From Paracoccaceae bacterium (GTDB taxonomy: Bacteria; Pseudomonadota; Alphaproteobacteria; Rhodobacterales; Rhodobacteraceae), in assembly GCA_014762635.1 (NCBI GenBank), contig JABURR010000058.1, forward strand, positions 1 through 64,000: a stretch of 64,000 bases of DNA, given 5' to 3'. Below, piece after piece: positions 17,072 to 26,767 of the stretch (positions are counted from its first letter, which is position 1; the number at the start of each line of letters is the position of its first letter). Under the pieces are notes generated by a model. The model did not search any database and was not told where the DNA came from. It saw only the letters and a program-made list of their open reading frames with translations. Both the position numbers and the translations under genes were made by a program.

Positions 17072-19141
17072 CTATTGCGCCGCCGTCCTCATTGCCTGGG
17101 CCGGAAGCTCTTCCAGTGCCGCCATCGCCGAATCCAGCGCAGCAGTTCTTGCGGAATGTTCGCCTGCGCCAATGGCCGTACGCAGACCGTCGGCATCGAC
17201 GGAACCGGCCTTGGCAATACGGACAAGTGCGTCCGAATGATCTTCAAGGAATTCACTCAACGACAGACGAAGAGCTTCCGTTACGGAATGCGCCTGTTGT
17301 TCTTCGATTTCGCGAATGATTCCAGTCGTTTCGCCCTTGATTAGCTCGCGATATTCCTTCGCGAATGCCTCGGAGCCACGACGCGTGGCCGTCCATTTCT
17401 TCCACCAGGTGGACTGCAGATCGACAACGATCGTCTTGCCGATGGCGACCGGCGGCGGAACAGCAGGTGCAAGCGGCGGTTCGAGCCTCAGGCCGTCGGC
17501 CGGATCCCCGAGGAGATCACGATAAAGGCCGATGACTTCCTTCGACGCGCGCTTGAGGATGTTGGTCGACAAGGCACGCGAGGACCGGGTGAAATTCAGA
17601 TATGCCGCGCGAAGCTGCATCCTGAGCCGCATCGGATCGCATTCCCACTGCCCTTCGGCGCCGTGGATCTCCACATGCTTGATCATGTTTGCGATCGTGG
17701 TCTCGACGAAGGTCTCGTTGGCCGTTTCCATGCGGGAATTAAGATCAGCGAGGATCGTGTCAATATTCTTGTCCAGTTCGGTGTGCAGCCTGTTGCTGAC
17801 CTCCTTGGCGCGCGCCGCGATCTCTTTCGAACGCATTTTCACGCTCGCCTGGCCATCGATCTGCACCTGGTCGGCGATGTTCGTCGCCATGGACTGCGCA
17901 ACGATGTTCTTGAGCTGCTTGCGCGCCTTCTGGATCACGCGCTGCGCAGACCCCTGGGCCACACGCTCGCCCACGGCCGAAATCAGCGTCGGCACGCCGG
18001 ACAGCAGCCAGACCATACGGGTCGCGTCGTCACTGCCGGGAACATCCGCCACGCTGGCCCAGTCGAACAGGGCTTCCTGGCTTTCCTCGGGCAGTTGCGA
18101 AACACGTCCACGCAGGGCGGCTTCGGCCCACATGGCACTGCCGAAGACGATGTCGGCGGTGCCGCCGACGCCATGACGCTTCATGGTTTCGATCAACGAT
18201 TCGCGGATTTCACCGACCTGAACCGAAGGCTTCTCAAGTTCGTCGATCCGGTTGACGAAGATCACGACCTGACGCTTTTCGAGGTTGGTCAGCAGCCGGA
18301 CCAGTGCAAGGTCGACCGTGTTCAGGGCCTGGCTGGCGGACAGCACAACGACGCAGAGTTCCGCGGTGCGGACGCAGCGCAGAGTGATCTGTTCGCGCAT
18401 CAGGAACGGGTCGTTGACGCCCGGCGTATCCTGAATCGACAGCGAGGCCGGGTATTGCGGCACCTTGAGATAAAGGTCGGCCGAGCGGGTCAGGTCCGCG
18501 AAACGGCCCTGCTTGCCCGACTGGATATCCTCGTCATCCGGGTCGCCCATACAGACATAGCGCTCAACCAGTTCACTATCGAACCAGTCGTAATTGTGAC
18601 GCTGACCCAGCAGCAGTTCGAAGTTGCGGCCAAGGCGCTCCTTGGATTTCTCACGCACTTCCATGACCTGGCGGGCGATCTCGCTCACCTCTTCCTCGGC
18701 ACCGGCACGGCTTGCCATTTCGCCAAGACGGCCACCGCCGGAAATGATGCGGTCCCACTCGTCCTTGTCGAAGAACTGGAACTCGGCGCGGGTATTCGGC
18801 GGCGCAGGCTTGTTGATGTGAACGGTCGTCACAACCGATGTCCACGGGTTGACGTCCGAGGACAACAGCCCCGGCTGGCCGGCGATGGAGTTGATCAGCG
18901 CAGTCTTGCCCGCCTTCACCTGACCCACGATCGTCACGGTGGCGGAAAAGTCCGAGAGCATCGTGTCCACATGACGGACGCGACGCTGAGCCCTTTCGTC
19001 GACGGCACCTTCCAGATCGGACAGAACACCTTTCAGCGAGTCGACTTGCGTCCGCACCGTAGCGAGCGGTTCGGTTCCCAGCGAAAGCAGCCGGGCATTT
19101 GCCAGCTGCTTGTCGAATGGCGTCTTGGAGCGTTCGGTCAT
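17072..19141 (-). CDS. dynamin-family GTPase
   Basis: A 689-residue large GTPase. G1 is GQVKAGKT (73-80), G2 a Thr around 101-105 (NPWTSVVTT), G3 DTPGVNDP (238-245) and G4 NRID (297-300). The GTPase domain is followed by a long, mostly helical region to about 680 that would form the bundle/stalk typical of dynamins; short hydrophobic helices could act as a membrane paddle, but there is no clear transmembrane segment. These proteins usually oligomerise on membranes and bend, fuse or tether them. It heads a three-gene operon with a second dynamin-like GTPase and a Roadblock protein; paired dynamins are common in bacteria and may hetero-oligomerise. Confidence 0.85.
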   Translation of the reverse strand: MTERSKTPFDKQLANARLLSLGTEPLATVRTQVDSLKGVLSDLEGAVDERAQRRVRHVDTMLSDFSATVTIVGQVKAGKTALINSIAGQPGLLSSDVNPWTSVVTTVHINKPAPPNTRAEFQFFDKDEWDRIISGGGRLGEMASRAGAEEEVSEIARQVMEVREKSKERLGRNFELLLGQRHNYDWFDSELVERYVCMGDPDDEDIQSGKQGRFADLTRSADLYLKVPQYPASLSIQDTPGVNDPFLMREQITLRCVRTAELCVVVLSASQALNTVDLALVRLLTNLEKRQVVIFVNRIDELEKPSVQVGEIRESLIETMKRHGVGGTADIVFGSAMWAEAALRGRVSQLPEESQEALFDWASVADVPGSDDATRMVWLLSGVPTLISAVGERVAQGSAQRVIQKARKQLKNIVAQSMATNIADQVQIDGQASVKMRSKEIAARAKEVSNRLHTELDKNIDTILADLNSRMETANETFVETTIANMIKHVEIHGAEGQWECDPMRLRMQLRAAYLNFTRSSRALSTNILKRASKEVIGLYRDLLGDPADGLRLEPPLAPAVPPPVAIGKTIVVDLQSTWWKKWTATRRGSEAFAKEYRELIKGETTGIIREIEEQQAHSVTEALRLSLSEFLEDHSDALVRIAKAGSVDADGLRTAIGAGEHSARTAALDSAMAALEELPAQAMRTAAQ

Positions 19142-19791
19142 TGCCCAACCTTCACTGTTCTTGATCTGTCGTTTCGCTGCGCAATCCCGTCCCAGGATAC
19201 AAGCGCGCGTCGGACGATGGTCTTCTGGTTTGCCGCCGCATTACATGCAACAACAGGAATATCAGAGTTTAAAACTAGGGCGCAAACCCCGAGCGCGCAA
19301 GGATTCGCCCGTTGATCTGGGCCGTACCCGGCGAAAGCCCGCCCGCCATGCCCAGTCTCGATGCCAGATTCCATGATCCCCCACCAATCACTATTCATTT
19401 CTTGAGGAGCGAAACGCGCAAATCCAACCCGATCATTTCCGACCCGGCTGGTTGCTGTCGCGACGGTCGCTAAGCCCTTCATCAACACAATCCTTCTCTC
19501 CCCAGACCGAATGATCCGGGCGCTGCCCAAAACTCAGACGAGCCGCCGCCACGGCCTCGCTCAGGTTTCCTCAAGACAGCTCTCTGCGGAGCCTTGGTAA
19601 AAACGGAACGATTCGCGACATCCCGTACCGGGTACGCGAGTCACCATCCCTTCAGATCGTTTATTTGGTCGGAATCGAGCAAAAATAGGGCAGCAGATCG
19701 AAATTCTTGTTACAGCGCAGAATCTTAGCGCTCGAAATACATCGTAGACGGGATTCCGCTCAAAGATTCACCGACTTGAAATACAGGGCGT
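19142..19791. other. 650-bp intergenic region upstream of the dynamin-like operon
   Basis: No convincing gene. It holds the promoter region for the dynamin operon. On the minus strand a TTGCGC then TATTCC pair about 120 bases before the start codon is a weak candidate. A 13-base inverted repeat CGTACC-G-GGTACG lies at 19624-19636. The stretch is noticeably more AT-rich between about 19600 and 19790 than flanking genes. A 114-codon frame ends in an ATGA overlap with the dynamin gene but has non-native codon use (see rejected list). Confidence 0.6.
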
Positions 19792-21345
19792 CTAGAAGAG
19801 GCTGCCCTGCTCGGGTGGTTCATCCTTTCGACGCGTCCGCACCGGGCCTGCGATCCCTGTAGCCGCAAGTTTCCCGTCGGCAAATTCGATCTCCAGATCG
19901 CGCGCTCCCGCAGCGGCCTCCCGGGTGGTCACCACTTCGCCATTGCCCCGGACCACCGCGTAGCCCCTGCGGAGGGTCTCGGTGTAGCCCAGCGTCTGGC
20001 GCAGCCGCTCCAACCCGTCGATCCGGTCCCGCCAGCCAGAAACTTGACCTTTTCCGACATCCGACAGGCGCCGGGAAAGCCGATCCAGATCCCGGGCGCG
20101 TATTTGGGTCTCGCGCGCGATGCGACCGGGTACCAGCCGCCCGCCAAGCCGGTCGAGGTCACGCTGCCCATTGCGAAGCCCACGCTTCACCCCCAAGGCC
20201 ATGCTGTCCGCGATCTGGCCAACCCGCTGCCTCTTGTCTCGCAGGAACCCTTGCAAGGCCGAGGGGCGCAGCGAGGCCGAGGCCTCGATCAAGCGCAGGC
20301 GCTTTCGCTGCGCCACTGCGACCAGCGCATTTCTCAGCCGCTCGGACGCGTAGTCGAGGCGCTGGTTCTGCGTCTCGACGATAGCTTCGGGGCGGGGCAA
20401 TGCACGGGACAGATCGCGCAACCGCTGCTGCCTGAGCGTCACCCCCTGGCTCAGCGACCGGCTGAGCCGGGCGCCCTGGTTGTCGACCCAGGCCAACAGT
20501 TCCATCCGCACCGGCACCGCCAATTCCGCCGCCGCCGTGGGCGTGGGGGCGCGCCGGTCCGCCACGAAGTCGATCAGCGTCGTATCAGTCTCGTGCCCCA
20601 CGGCCGAGATCAGCGGGATCTCGGACGCCGCCGCCGCGCGGGCGACGATCTCTTCGTTGAAGCCCCACAGATCTTCGAGGCTCCCGCCACCCCGTGCCAC
20701 GATCAGAAGATCGGGCCGGGGCAAAGATCCGCCCGGCGTCAGCCTGTTGAACCCCTCGATCGCGCGAGCCACCTCGGAAGCGCATTTCTCTCCCTGCACG
20801 GCCACGGGCCAGATCAGCACCTTGCGCGGGAACCGGTCGCGCAGCCGGTGCAGGATATCCCGGATCACGGCGCCCGAGGGCGAGGTCACCACCCCGATCA
20901 CTTCGGGCAGATAGGGCAAGGGCTTCTTGCGCGCCGGATCGAACAGCCCTTCCGCCTCGAGCATCTTCTTGCGCTTCTCCAGCATCGCCATCAGCGCACC
21001 GACACCCGCGGGCCGGATATCCTCGATCACGATCTGGTACTTGGACTGGCCGGGGAATGTCGTCAGCCGGCCCACGGCGATGACCTCCAGCCCCTCTTCG
21101 GGCTGGGTTGCCAGTCGCGCGGCCACGCCCTTCCAGATCACGCCGGACAGGACCGAGCGTTCATCCTTCAGGTCCAGGTAGATATGCCCCGAGCGCGGGC
21201 GCGAGACCCGCCCGACCTCACCCCGCACCCGAACGTGGGAAAACTCGCCCTCGATCATCCGCTTCACCGCTCCCGAGATTTCCGAGACGGTGAATTCGGG
21301 GGCGTTGCCACCGGTGCCGGGGTCGTCGTCGATCAGGTCGGTCAT
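19792..21345 (-). CDS. xseA: exodeoxyribonuclease VII large subunit
   Basis: Catalytic and DNA-binding subunit of exonuclease VII, which degrades single-stranded DNA from either end. At 517 residues it is a normal length. It has the N-terminal OB fold (VRGEVGRVSRPRSGHIYLDL), the catalytic core with GVVTSPSGAVIRDI, VARGGGSLEDLWGFNEE and SAVGHETDTTLIDFVADRRA, and a long coiled-coil region after about 290. The small subunit xseB is not in this window. Divergent from purD: the start codons are 69 bases apart. Confidence 0.96.
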   Translation of the reverse strand: MTDLIDDDPGTGGNAPEFTVSEISGAVKRMIEGEFSHVRVRGEVGRVSRPRSGHIYLDLKDERSVLSGVIWKGVAARLATQPEEGLEVIAVGRLTTFPGQSKYQIVIEDIRPAGVGALMAMLEKRKKMLEAEGLFDPARKKPLPYLPEVIGVVTSPSGAVIRDILHRLRDRFPRKVLIWPVAVQGEKCASEVARAIEGFNRLTPGGSLPRPDLLIVARGGGSLEDLWGFNEEIVARAAAASEIPLISAVGHETDTTLIDFVADRRAPTPTAAAELAVPVRMELLAWVDNQGARLSRSLSQGVTLRQQRLRDLSRALPRPEAIVETQNQRLDYASERLRNALVAVAQRKRLRLIEASASLRPSALQGFLRDKRQRVGQIADSMALGVKRGLRNGQRDLDRLGGRLVPGRIARETQIRARDLDRLSRRLSDVGKGQVSGWRDRIDGLERLRQTLGYTETLRRGYAVVRGNGEVVTTREAAAGARDLEIEFADGKLAATGIAGPVRTRRKDEPPEQGSLF

Positions 21346-21414
21346 GCTCTGCCTTGTGCTGCGCTCCCCCTGACCTTAGAACGCCGCAAATCCGAGGCCA
21401 AGCAGGGGCGACAG

Positions 21415-22677
21415 ATGAATATCCTCATTCTGGGTGGCGGCGGGCGCGAACATGCGCTGGCCTGGGCCGTAATGCAGAACCCGAAATGCGACCGGCTGAT
21501 CGTAGCGCCGGGCAATGCCGGGATCGCCCAGATCGCCGAATGCGCCAGCATCGACATCAACGACGGCGGGCTTGTGGCCACATTCGCCGAGGAAAACGCC
21601 ATCGACTTCGTGATCGTCGGCCCCGAGGCGCCGCTTGCCGCGGGCGTGGCGGACCGGTTGCGGAACGCGGGCGTCACGACTTTCGGACCCAGCAAGGCCG
21701 CTGCCGAGCTTGAAGCCTCGAAAGGTTTCACCAAGGAAATCTGCGATGCCTGCGGCGCCCCCACCGCCGCCTGGGCCCGTTTCACCGAGGCCGAAGCCGC
21801 CAAGGCCTATGTCCGCGAACAAGGCGCGCCGATCGTTGTGAAGGCCGACGGGCTGGCCGCTGGCAAGGGCGTCATCGTGGCGATGGAGCTCGACACCGCA
21901 CTGGCCGCCATCGACGACATGTTCGGCGGCGAATTCGGCGACGCGGGCGCCGAGGTCGTGATCGAGGAATTCATGGAAGGCGAGGAAGCCTCGTTCTTCG
22001 TGCTGGTCGATGGCGAAGAGGCGCTGCCCATCGGCACAGCGCAGGACCACAAGCGCGTCGGCGAAGGCGATACAGGCCCCAACACCGGCGGCATGGGGGC
22101 CTATTCCCCTGCTCCGGTGTTGACCGACGAGGTCGCGCAAAAGGTCATGGACCGTATCGTGAAGCCCACCGCCGCCGAAATGGCCCGTCGCGGCACACCC
22201 TACCAGGGGGTTCTCTACGTCGGGCTGATGATCAAGGACGGCGAACCGCGCCTGGTGGAATACAACGTCCGTTTCGGCGATCCGGAATGCCAGGTGCTGA
22301 TGATGCGGCTTGGCGCGCAGGCGCTCGACCTGCTGCAGGCCGCTGCCGAGGGGCGCCTGGCCGAGGCCAAGGTGAACTGGGCCGATGATCACGCGATGAC
22401 CGTGGTGATGGCGGCGACGGGCTATCCGGGGGCCTATGAGAAAGGCTCGGTGATCGGCGGGCTGGACGCGCTCCCCGAAAGCTCCAGCCAGATGGTGTTC
22501 CACGCCGGCACAGGCGAGAAGGACGGGCAGATCGTCGCCACCGGCGGGCGGGTGCTGAACGTCACCGCGCGCGGCGCGACCCTGCAAGAGGCGCGCGACC
22601 GCGCCTACACGATGATCGACCGGATCGACTGGCCCGAAGGCTTCTATCGCAAGGATATCGGCTGGCGCGCGCTCTGA
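21415..22677 (+). CDS. purD: phosphoribosylamine-glycine ligase
   Basis: GAR synthetase of purine synthesis: phosphoribosylamine + glycine + ATP. The 420-residue reading starts at ATG 21415 (MNILILGGGGREHALAWA). The ATP-grasp features IVVKADGLAAGKGVIV, the middle GEGDTGPNTGGMGAYSP and the Mg-binding RFGDPECQ are present. The frame stays open far upstream, antisense to xseA, but the family start is unambiguous. Convergent with the FG-GAP gene, 3 bases between. Confidence 0.97.
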   Translation: MNILILGGGGREHALAWAVMQNPKCDRLIVAPGNAGIAQIAECASIDINDGGLVATFAEENAIDFVIVGPEAPLAAGVADRLRNAGVTTFGPSKAAAELEASKGFTKEICDACGAPTAAWARFTEAEAAKAYVREQGAPIVVKADGLAAGKGVIVAMELDTALAAIDDMFGGEFGDAGAEVVIEEFMEGEEASFFVLVDGEEALPIGTAQDHKRVGEGDTGPNTGGMGAYSPAPVLTDEVAQKVMDRIVKPTAAEMARRGTPYQGVLYVGLMIKDGEPRLVEYNVRFGDPECQVLMMRLGAQALDLLQAAAEGRLAEAKVNWADDHAMTVVMAATGYPGAYEKGSVIGGLDALPESSSQMVFHAGTGEKDGQIVATGGRVLNVTARGATLQEARDRAYTMIDRIDWPEGFYRKDIGWRAL

Positions 22678-22680
22678 TCG

Positions 22681-23444
22681 TCAGCGGCAGGCCAGCGCGG
22701 CCTGTTCCGCCTCGGGCGTGTTGGGGCCGATGTGGCGGGTTTCGAATTTCCCGCCCCGGAACCGCGTGGCCACGAGGCCGCGCCAATCGGGCGTCGCGGT
22801 GATCATCTCGGGGCCGTCGCCGCAGTCCCGGATGCCACCCAGAATGCGGTCATCGCCGATCCGGTGATTGGTGAGGCCCGGCAGTTCCGCGACCTTTTCC
22901 AACTCGCCATCCCGGAATCGCCAGATCATCAGAACCCGCGCCAGATGCGGCCGGTCCACATAGGCGATTTCCATATGGCCATCGCCATCCAGATCGGCGG
23001 CCCCCACAGGGGCCAACCAGCGGTTCGAGCGCCCGATATGCGGGGTCGCGGCAATCTTCTGAAGCCGCCCGAGGCGCAGGCCGTATACCGCCAGCGAGCC
23101 GCCCTGATTCACCTGGGTTTCCACGACGATGATCTCGGGCCGCCCGTCACCATCCAGGTCGGCAAGCCGGGGTGCGAAGTCTTCGAACACCCGGTCCTCG
23201 GGCAGGATGACCGACAGATCGCAGGGCCCCCGCATCCGGGTCATGGCCCTGAGGCCCCCGGCCTCGACCGCATCACCCAGAACACCATGGCCATAGCGCG
23301 TGGTGGCGTCCGAGAACCCGGCCCATGTGATCCCCCGCCCCTCGGCGCGGGCTTCGCCGCTGCCGGGCGGCGGTCCGGGGTAGTCGCAGGCGGCGGCAGA
23401 GGTGGCGGCGATCACCGCGAGCAGAAGCGCCGCCAATGCGCGCA

Positions 23445-23445
<1 letters not shown>
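22681..23445 (-). CDS. secreted FG-GAP / VCBS-repeat protein
   Basis: A 254-residue exported protein. Signal peptide MRALAALLLAVIAATSAAAC; the Cys after AAA could be a lipoprotein site, although the lipobox would be atypical. The body contains two calcium-loop repeats, DLDGDGRPEIIVVE (near 111) and DLDGDGHMEIAYVD (near 161), of the integrin-like beta-propeller type, so it probably forms a partial propeller. Its start overlaps the ferredoxin stop by one base (TGATG), so the two are translated in coupling although their functions look unrelated. Role unknown. Confidence 0.78.
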
Positions 23446-23870
<425 letters not shown>

Positions 23871-23872
23871 TC

Positions 23873-24475
23873 ATGTCACTTCAGGTCATAGGCGCGGGAT
23901 TCGGGCGCACCGGCACCGACTCGCTGCGCGAGGCGCTCAACATCCTCGGCCTCGGCCCCTGCCACCACATGATGGAGGTGATGGCGGACGCGGAACAAAA
24001 GCGCCTATGGCGGGCGCTGGCGCAAGGCGCGCCGCCAGATTGGCAGGCGCTTTTCAAGGGTTTCAACTCCTGCCTCGACTGGCCCTCGGCCTTCTACTGG
24101 CGCGAACTGGCCGCGGCCTACCCAAAGGCCAAGGTCATCCTGACCTGGCGCGACCCCGAGGCCTGGTATCGCAGCTTCAGCAACACGATCCTACAGCGGT
24201 TCGGAGAGGATGCGGAGCCCGAAAGCCTGGGCGTGGCGCTGATCCGCAAGCAGGTGTTCGACGGACGCCCCGAGGATCCCGATCACGCGATGGCAGTCTA
24301 CTGCGCCAATGCCGAGGCCGTGCGCCACGAGATCCCGCCAGAGCGCCTACTGGTCTATGAACCGGGCGATGGCTGGGAGCCGCTTTGCGCGTTCCTCGAT
24401 GTGCCAGTGCCGGATCAACCCTACCCGCACCGCAACACCACCGCCGATATCCAGACGCGCTTCTCGGAATCCTAG
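23873..24475 (+). CDS. sulfotransferase-family protein
   Basis: A 200-residue protein whose N-terminus VIGAGFGRTGTDSLREALN is the 5'-PSB loop of PAPS-dependent sulfotransferases (Sulfotransfer_4-like), followed by ILTWRDPEAWYRSF, which corresponds to the 3'-phosphate-binding Arg/Ser region. The length fits this short bacterial group. The acceptor is unknown. Divergent from the ferredoxin gene; the SOS-regulated OB-fold gene follows 38 bases downstream on the same strand. Confidence 0.85.
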   Translation: MSLQVIGAGFGRTGTDSLREALNILGLGPCHHMMEVMADAEQKRLWRALAQGAPPDWQALFKGFNSCLDWPSAFYWRELAAAYPKAKVILTWRDPEAWYRSFSNTILQRFGEDAEPESLGVALIRKQVFDGRPEDPDHAMAVYCANAEAVRHEIPPERLLVYEPGDGWEPLCAFLDVPVPDQPYPHRNTTADIQTRFSES

Positions 24476-24477
24476 GC

Positions 24478-24511
24478 TTGGCCCGCAGCGCATGATGTTC
24501 TATATTTGTTC
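24478..24511 (+). promoter_or_regulatory. LexA-box promoter (SOS)
   Basis: A perfect alphaproteobacterial LexA operator GTTC-N7-GTTC lies at 24497-24511. It overlaps a good promoter: -35 TTGGCC (24478-24483), 17-base spacer, -10 TATATT (24501-24506), with the -10 inside the operator. The predicted start falls at about 24512-24514, right at the ATG at 24514, so the message would be leaderless. Confidence 0.85.
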
Positions 24512-24513
24512 AC

Positions 24514-24894
24514 ATGCTGCCCGCCACGCCGAAACCAGGTTCCTATCCCCGCCCGCCCGCCGCAATTCCGCACGGGCGGCTGGACGAGGTGCCCAACGGC
24601 GCCCGCGTGACCGTGGCCGGGCTGGTGCTGGTCCGCCAACGCCCCGGCACCGCCAGGGGCGTGATCTTCATCACGCTGGAGGATGAAACCGGCGTCGCAA
24701 ACGTGGTGGTCTGGAAGGCGCTCTACGAACGCTACCGCCGCGCGGTCATCGCCGGGCGGCTGCTGCGGGTCACCGGAAAACTGCAGCGCGAAAGCGGCGT
24801 GGCCCATGTGATCGCGGACAAGATCGAGGACCTGTCCCACCTGCTGGACATGCTCCTGCAGCCTGAGAATAGCCCGCACCCGGAACGGCAGTAG
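24514..24894 (+). CDS. OB-fold protein resembling the C-terminus of error-prone polymerase DnaE2
   Basis: A 126-residue protein. From about residue 28 (VPNGARVTVAGLVLVRQRPG, then FITLEDETGVANVVVW and VTGKLQRESGVAHVIADKIEDLS) it follows the OB-fold tail of DnaE2, the SOS translesion polymerase, but the polymerase domains are absent and no imuA or imuB adjoins. The start lies 2 bases after a LexA box with no ribosome-binding sequence, consistent with a leaderless transcript. It may be a remnant of an imuA-imuB-dnaE2 cassette after deletion, or a retained stand-alone single-strand-DNA-binding accessory. The open frame and intact promoter favour function. Confidence 0.75.
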   Translation: MLPATPKPGSYPRPPAAIPHGRLDEVPNGARVTVAGLVLVRQRPGTARGVIFITLEDETGVANVVVWKALYERYRRAVIAGRLLRVTGKLQRESGVAHVIADKIEDLSHLLDMLLQPENSPHPERQ

Positions 24895-25051
24895 GCGGAA
24901 TTCGGCTAGACCTCGGCGAAAAAACGTCAATTTTTTGGCGGCCACAGGAATCCACTCGCACAAGAGGCGGTTCTCAAAGGATTATTCACGAAGAATCGCC
25001 ACCCTGCGGTCACGCGGCCGAATGGGCAGGCGTATCTTGGGGGACACGAAG

Positions 25052-26713
25052 ATGAACGATCAAACACTCAGCTACCGGGCTGCTTCCCGGCAGATCGACG
25101 CTCTCGAAATTACCTGCGTTCTCCTGATTACCGCATCCGTCGCGGCCGCCTTCACCGGGCTCGGCGTGTCGAGCATGTGGCTCGATGAATTCTTCACCGC
25201 CTACCACGCGGGCCCCGAGGTGTCAGACCTGCATGATCTTTTCGCGCGGACGGGAGAGAACGATCATCCCCCCGCCTATTTCTGGCTGGTCTGGGTCGTC
25301 TGGCAACTCGTTCCCGGAGACTACACGATCATCGCACGAGGACTCAGCGCGGTGCTGGCCAGCGCCGTCATACCAACGCTCTACTTCGGCCTGCCGAACC
25401 GGATCACCCGTAGCGCCCGGCTCTATGCTTGTGCGATCGCGGCCACCTCCGCGCTGTGGTTCAACTACGCGCAGGAAGCGAGGTCCTACGCCCTGACCCT
25501 ACTACTCGCAGCCGCGCTCTTTGTTCTTGCCATGCGCATGCGCGACGCCTGGGCCGAAGGCCGTCCTGCGCGCCGCCTGCGCAGCGCCTTCGTCCTGATC
25601 GCGACGCTTGGCGGGCTGACCCATTTCTACATGGTACACTTGGCCGCCGGGCTTCTGGCCGCCTTGATCCTGCTTGCCCCGGCCACACAACAGCGCAAGG
25701 CCATGATCCGGGCAGGCATGACCTTTCCGTTGCCCGTTCTGACCTTCGTCACCTGGCAACTAGATACCCTGCCATTCGACCCGAACGACGTCTGGATGCA
25801 GGCCCAGCCCAGCTTCTTCATCGAGCATATCCTGCGCGGCATACATGCGCTTGCCGGGTCGAACAGTGCCCTTGCCCTGACCGTTGCCATCATCGGCTCC
25901 GGCCTCGCGATGGTGTCCGTTTCGGCGCATCGCAGCTCTGAGGAGGCCGGCGTCAACGATCTCACCTCGGACCTGAGTTTCCTGGCGATTGCCAGCGCGA
26001 TCGCGATTGCCAGCGCGATTCTGGTCAGCGTGGCGGCGGTCCCGCATTTCTCCTACCGTTTCTTCGTGGTGCTGGCCCCGGCCTTCTGGATCAGCGCAGG
26101 GCTGGTCGCGGCCACCGCGCTGAATGTCCTTCATGGGTCACGCGCGTCCGCATGGACGGCACTTCTGCTGTTCGCCCTGACGCTCAACGGCACCAAGGTC
26201 GCCTGGCGCGATGTTCCGACCAAGCAGCCGTGGCGAGAAACGGCGCAAGCCGTGGAGGGCTTGCCCGGCTGCGCGAACGCCACCCTTCCGGTGGCCTGGC
26301 TCGAGCCGCGCGGCATGGCGGCCCAACCGCAAGCGAGTTTCTATGGCTACTACCTGCCCAACGGGATGTCACGCGACTGGCTCTCGGTCCCACGAACGCA
26401 CCTTCGGAACGGCAACCTGCCGGGAGAGTACCGCGCCCTGCTCGCGAAACGCCTGTCAGGTGAAGACCCCTGCCCACTTCTGCTGTGGTCGGTTCACATG
26501 ACCCCAGCCCACTTGGTTCCGGCCGTGATCGCGGCCATCGAAGGGACCGCCGTTCTGCCCGAGGGCGCCAAGGTTACCGTCCGCCGCTTCCAGACGCCGC
26601 AGCCGGAGGGATGGCGCCGCTGGCTGGAGGGGGGCTCCCTCGCCGTGGATGGGGCCAACTTCGATGATCCCTTCAGGGCGCAAGGGTTCCTCTTTCTTCT
26701 CGAGCGCGGATAG
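25052..26713 (+). CDS. polytopic glycosyltransferase (GT39/ArnT-like, GT-C fold)
   Basis: A 553-residue membrane protein with roughly ten to twelve hydrophobic segments. Near the N-terminus SSMWLDEFFTAYHAG carries the acidic DE pair in the first periplasmic loop that acts as the catalytic site in GT-C enzymes using polyprenyl-phosphate sugars. A soluble C-terminal domain of about 150 residues follows the last helix. I chose ATG 25052 because GGGGGA lies 8 bases upstream; an ATG at 25022 in the same frame is less well placed. Acceptor (lipid, polysaccharide or protein) unknown. Stands alone and ends in a strong terminator. Confidence 0.78.
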   Translation: MNDQTLSYRAASRQIDALEITCVLLITASVAAAFTGLGVSSMWLDEFFTAYHAGPEVSDLHDLFARTGENDHPPAYFWLVWVVWQLVPGDYTIIARGLSAVLASAVIPTLYFGLPNRITRSARLYACAIAATSALWFNYAQEARSYALTLLLAAALFVLAMRMRDAWAEGRPARRLRSAFVLIATLGGLTHFYMVHLAAGLLAALILLAPATQQRKAMIRAGMTFPLPVLTFVTWQLDTLPFDPNDVWMQAQPSFFIEHILRGIHALAGSNSALALTVAIIGSGLAMVSVSAHRSSEEAGVNDLTSDLSFLAIASAIAIASAILVSVAAVPHFSYRFFVVLAPAFWISAGLVAATALNVLHGSRASAWTALLLFALTLNGTKVAWRDVPTKQPWRETAQAVEGLPGCANATLPVAWLEPRGMAAQPQASFYGYYLPNGMSRDWLSVPRTHLRNGNLPGEYRALLAKRLSGEDPCPLLLWSVHMTPAHLVPAVIAAIEGTAVLPEGAKVTVRRFQTPQPEGWRRWLEGGSLAVDGANFDDPFRAQGFLFLLERG

Positions 26714-26719
26714 GGCAAC

Positions 26720-26749
26720 AAAAAAGCGCCCCGTTTCGGGGCGCTTTTT
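26720..26749. terminator. bidirectional intrinsic terminator
   Basis: GCGCCCC-GTTTC-GGGGCGC-type hairpin flanked by A5 on one side and T5 on the other, between the convergent glycosyltransferase and Deg-protease genes. It would work in both directions. Confidence 0.9.
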
Positions 26750-26767
26750 CATTTCTTTAACAATAGC

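Noticed and set aside
19138-19530. Minus-strand frame (start near 19482 with AAGGA before it) ending in an ATGA overlap with the dynamin-like gene
   Set aside because: Its codons use third-position A/T about as often as G/C, unlike the strongly GC-biased real genes here, and the product has no recognisable fold. The overlap can arise by chance. Not listed as a gene, but worth checking if relatives keep it.
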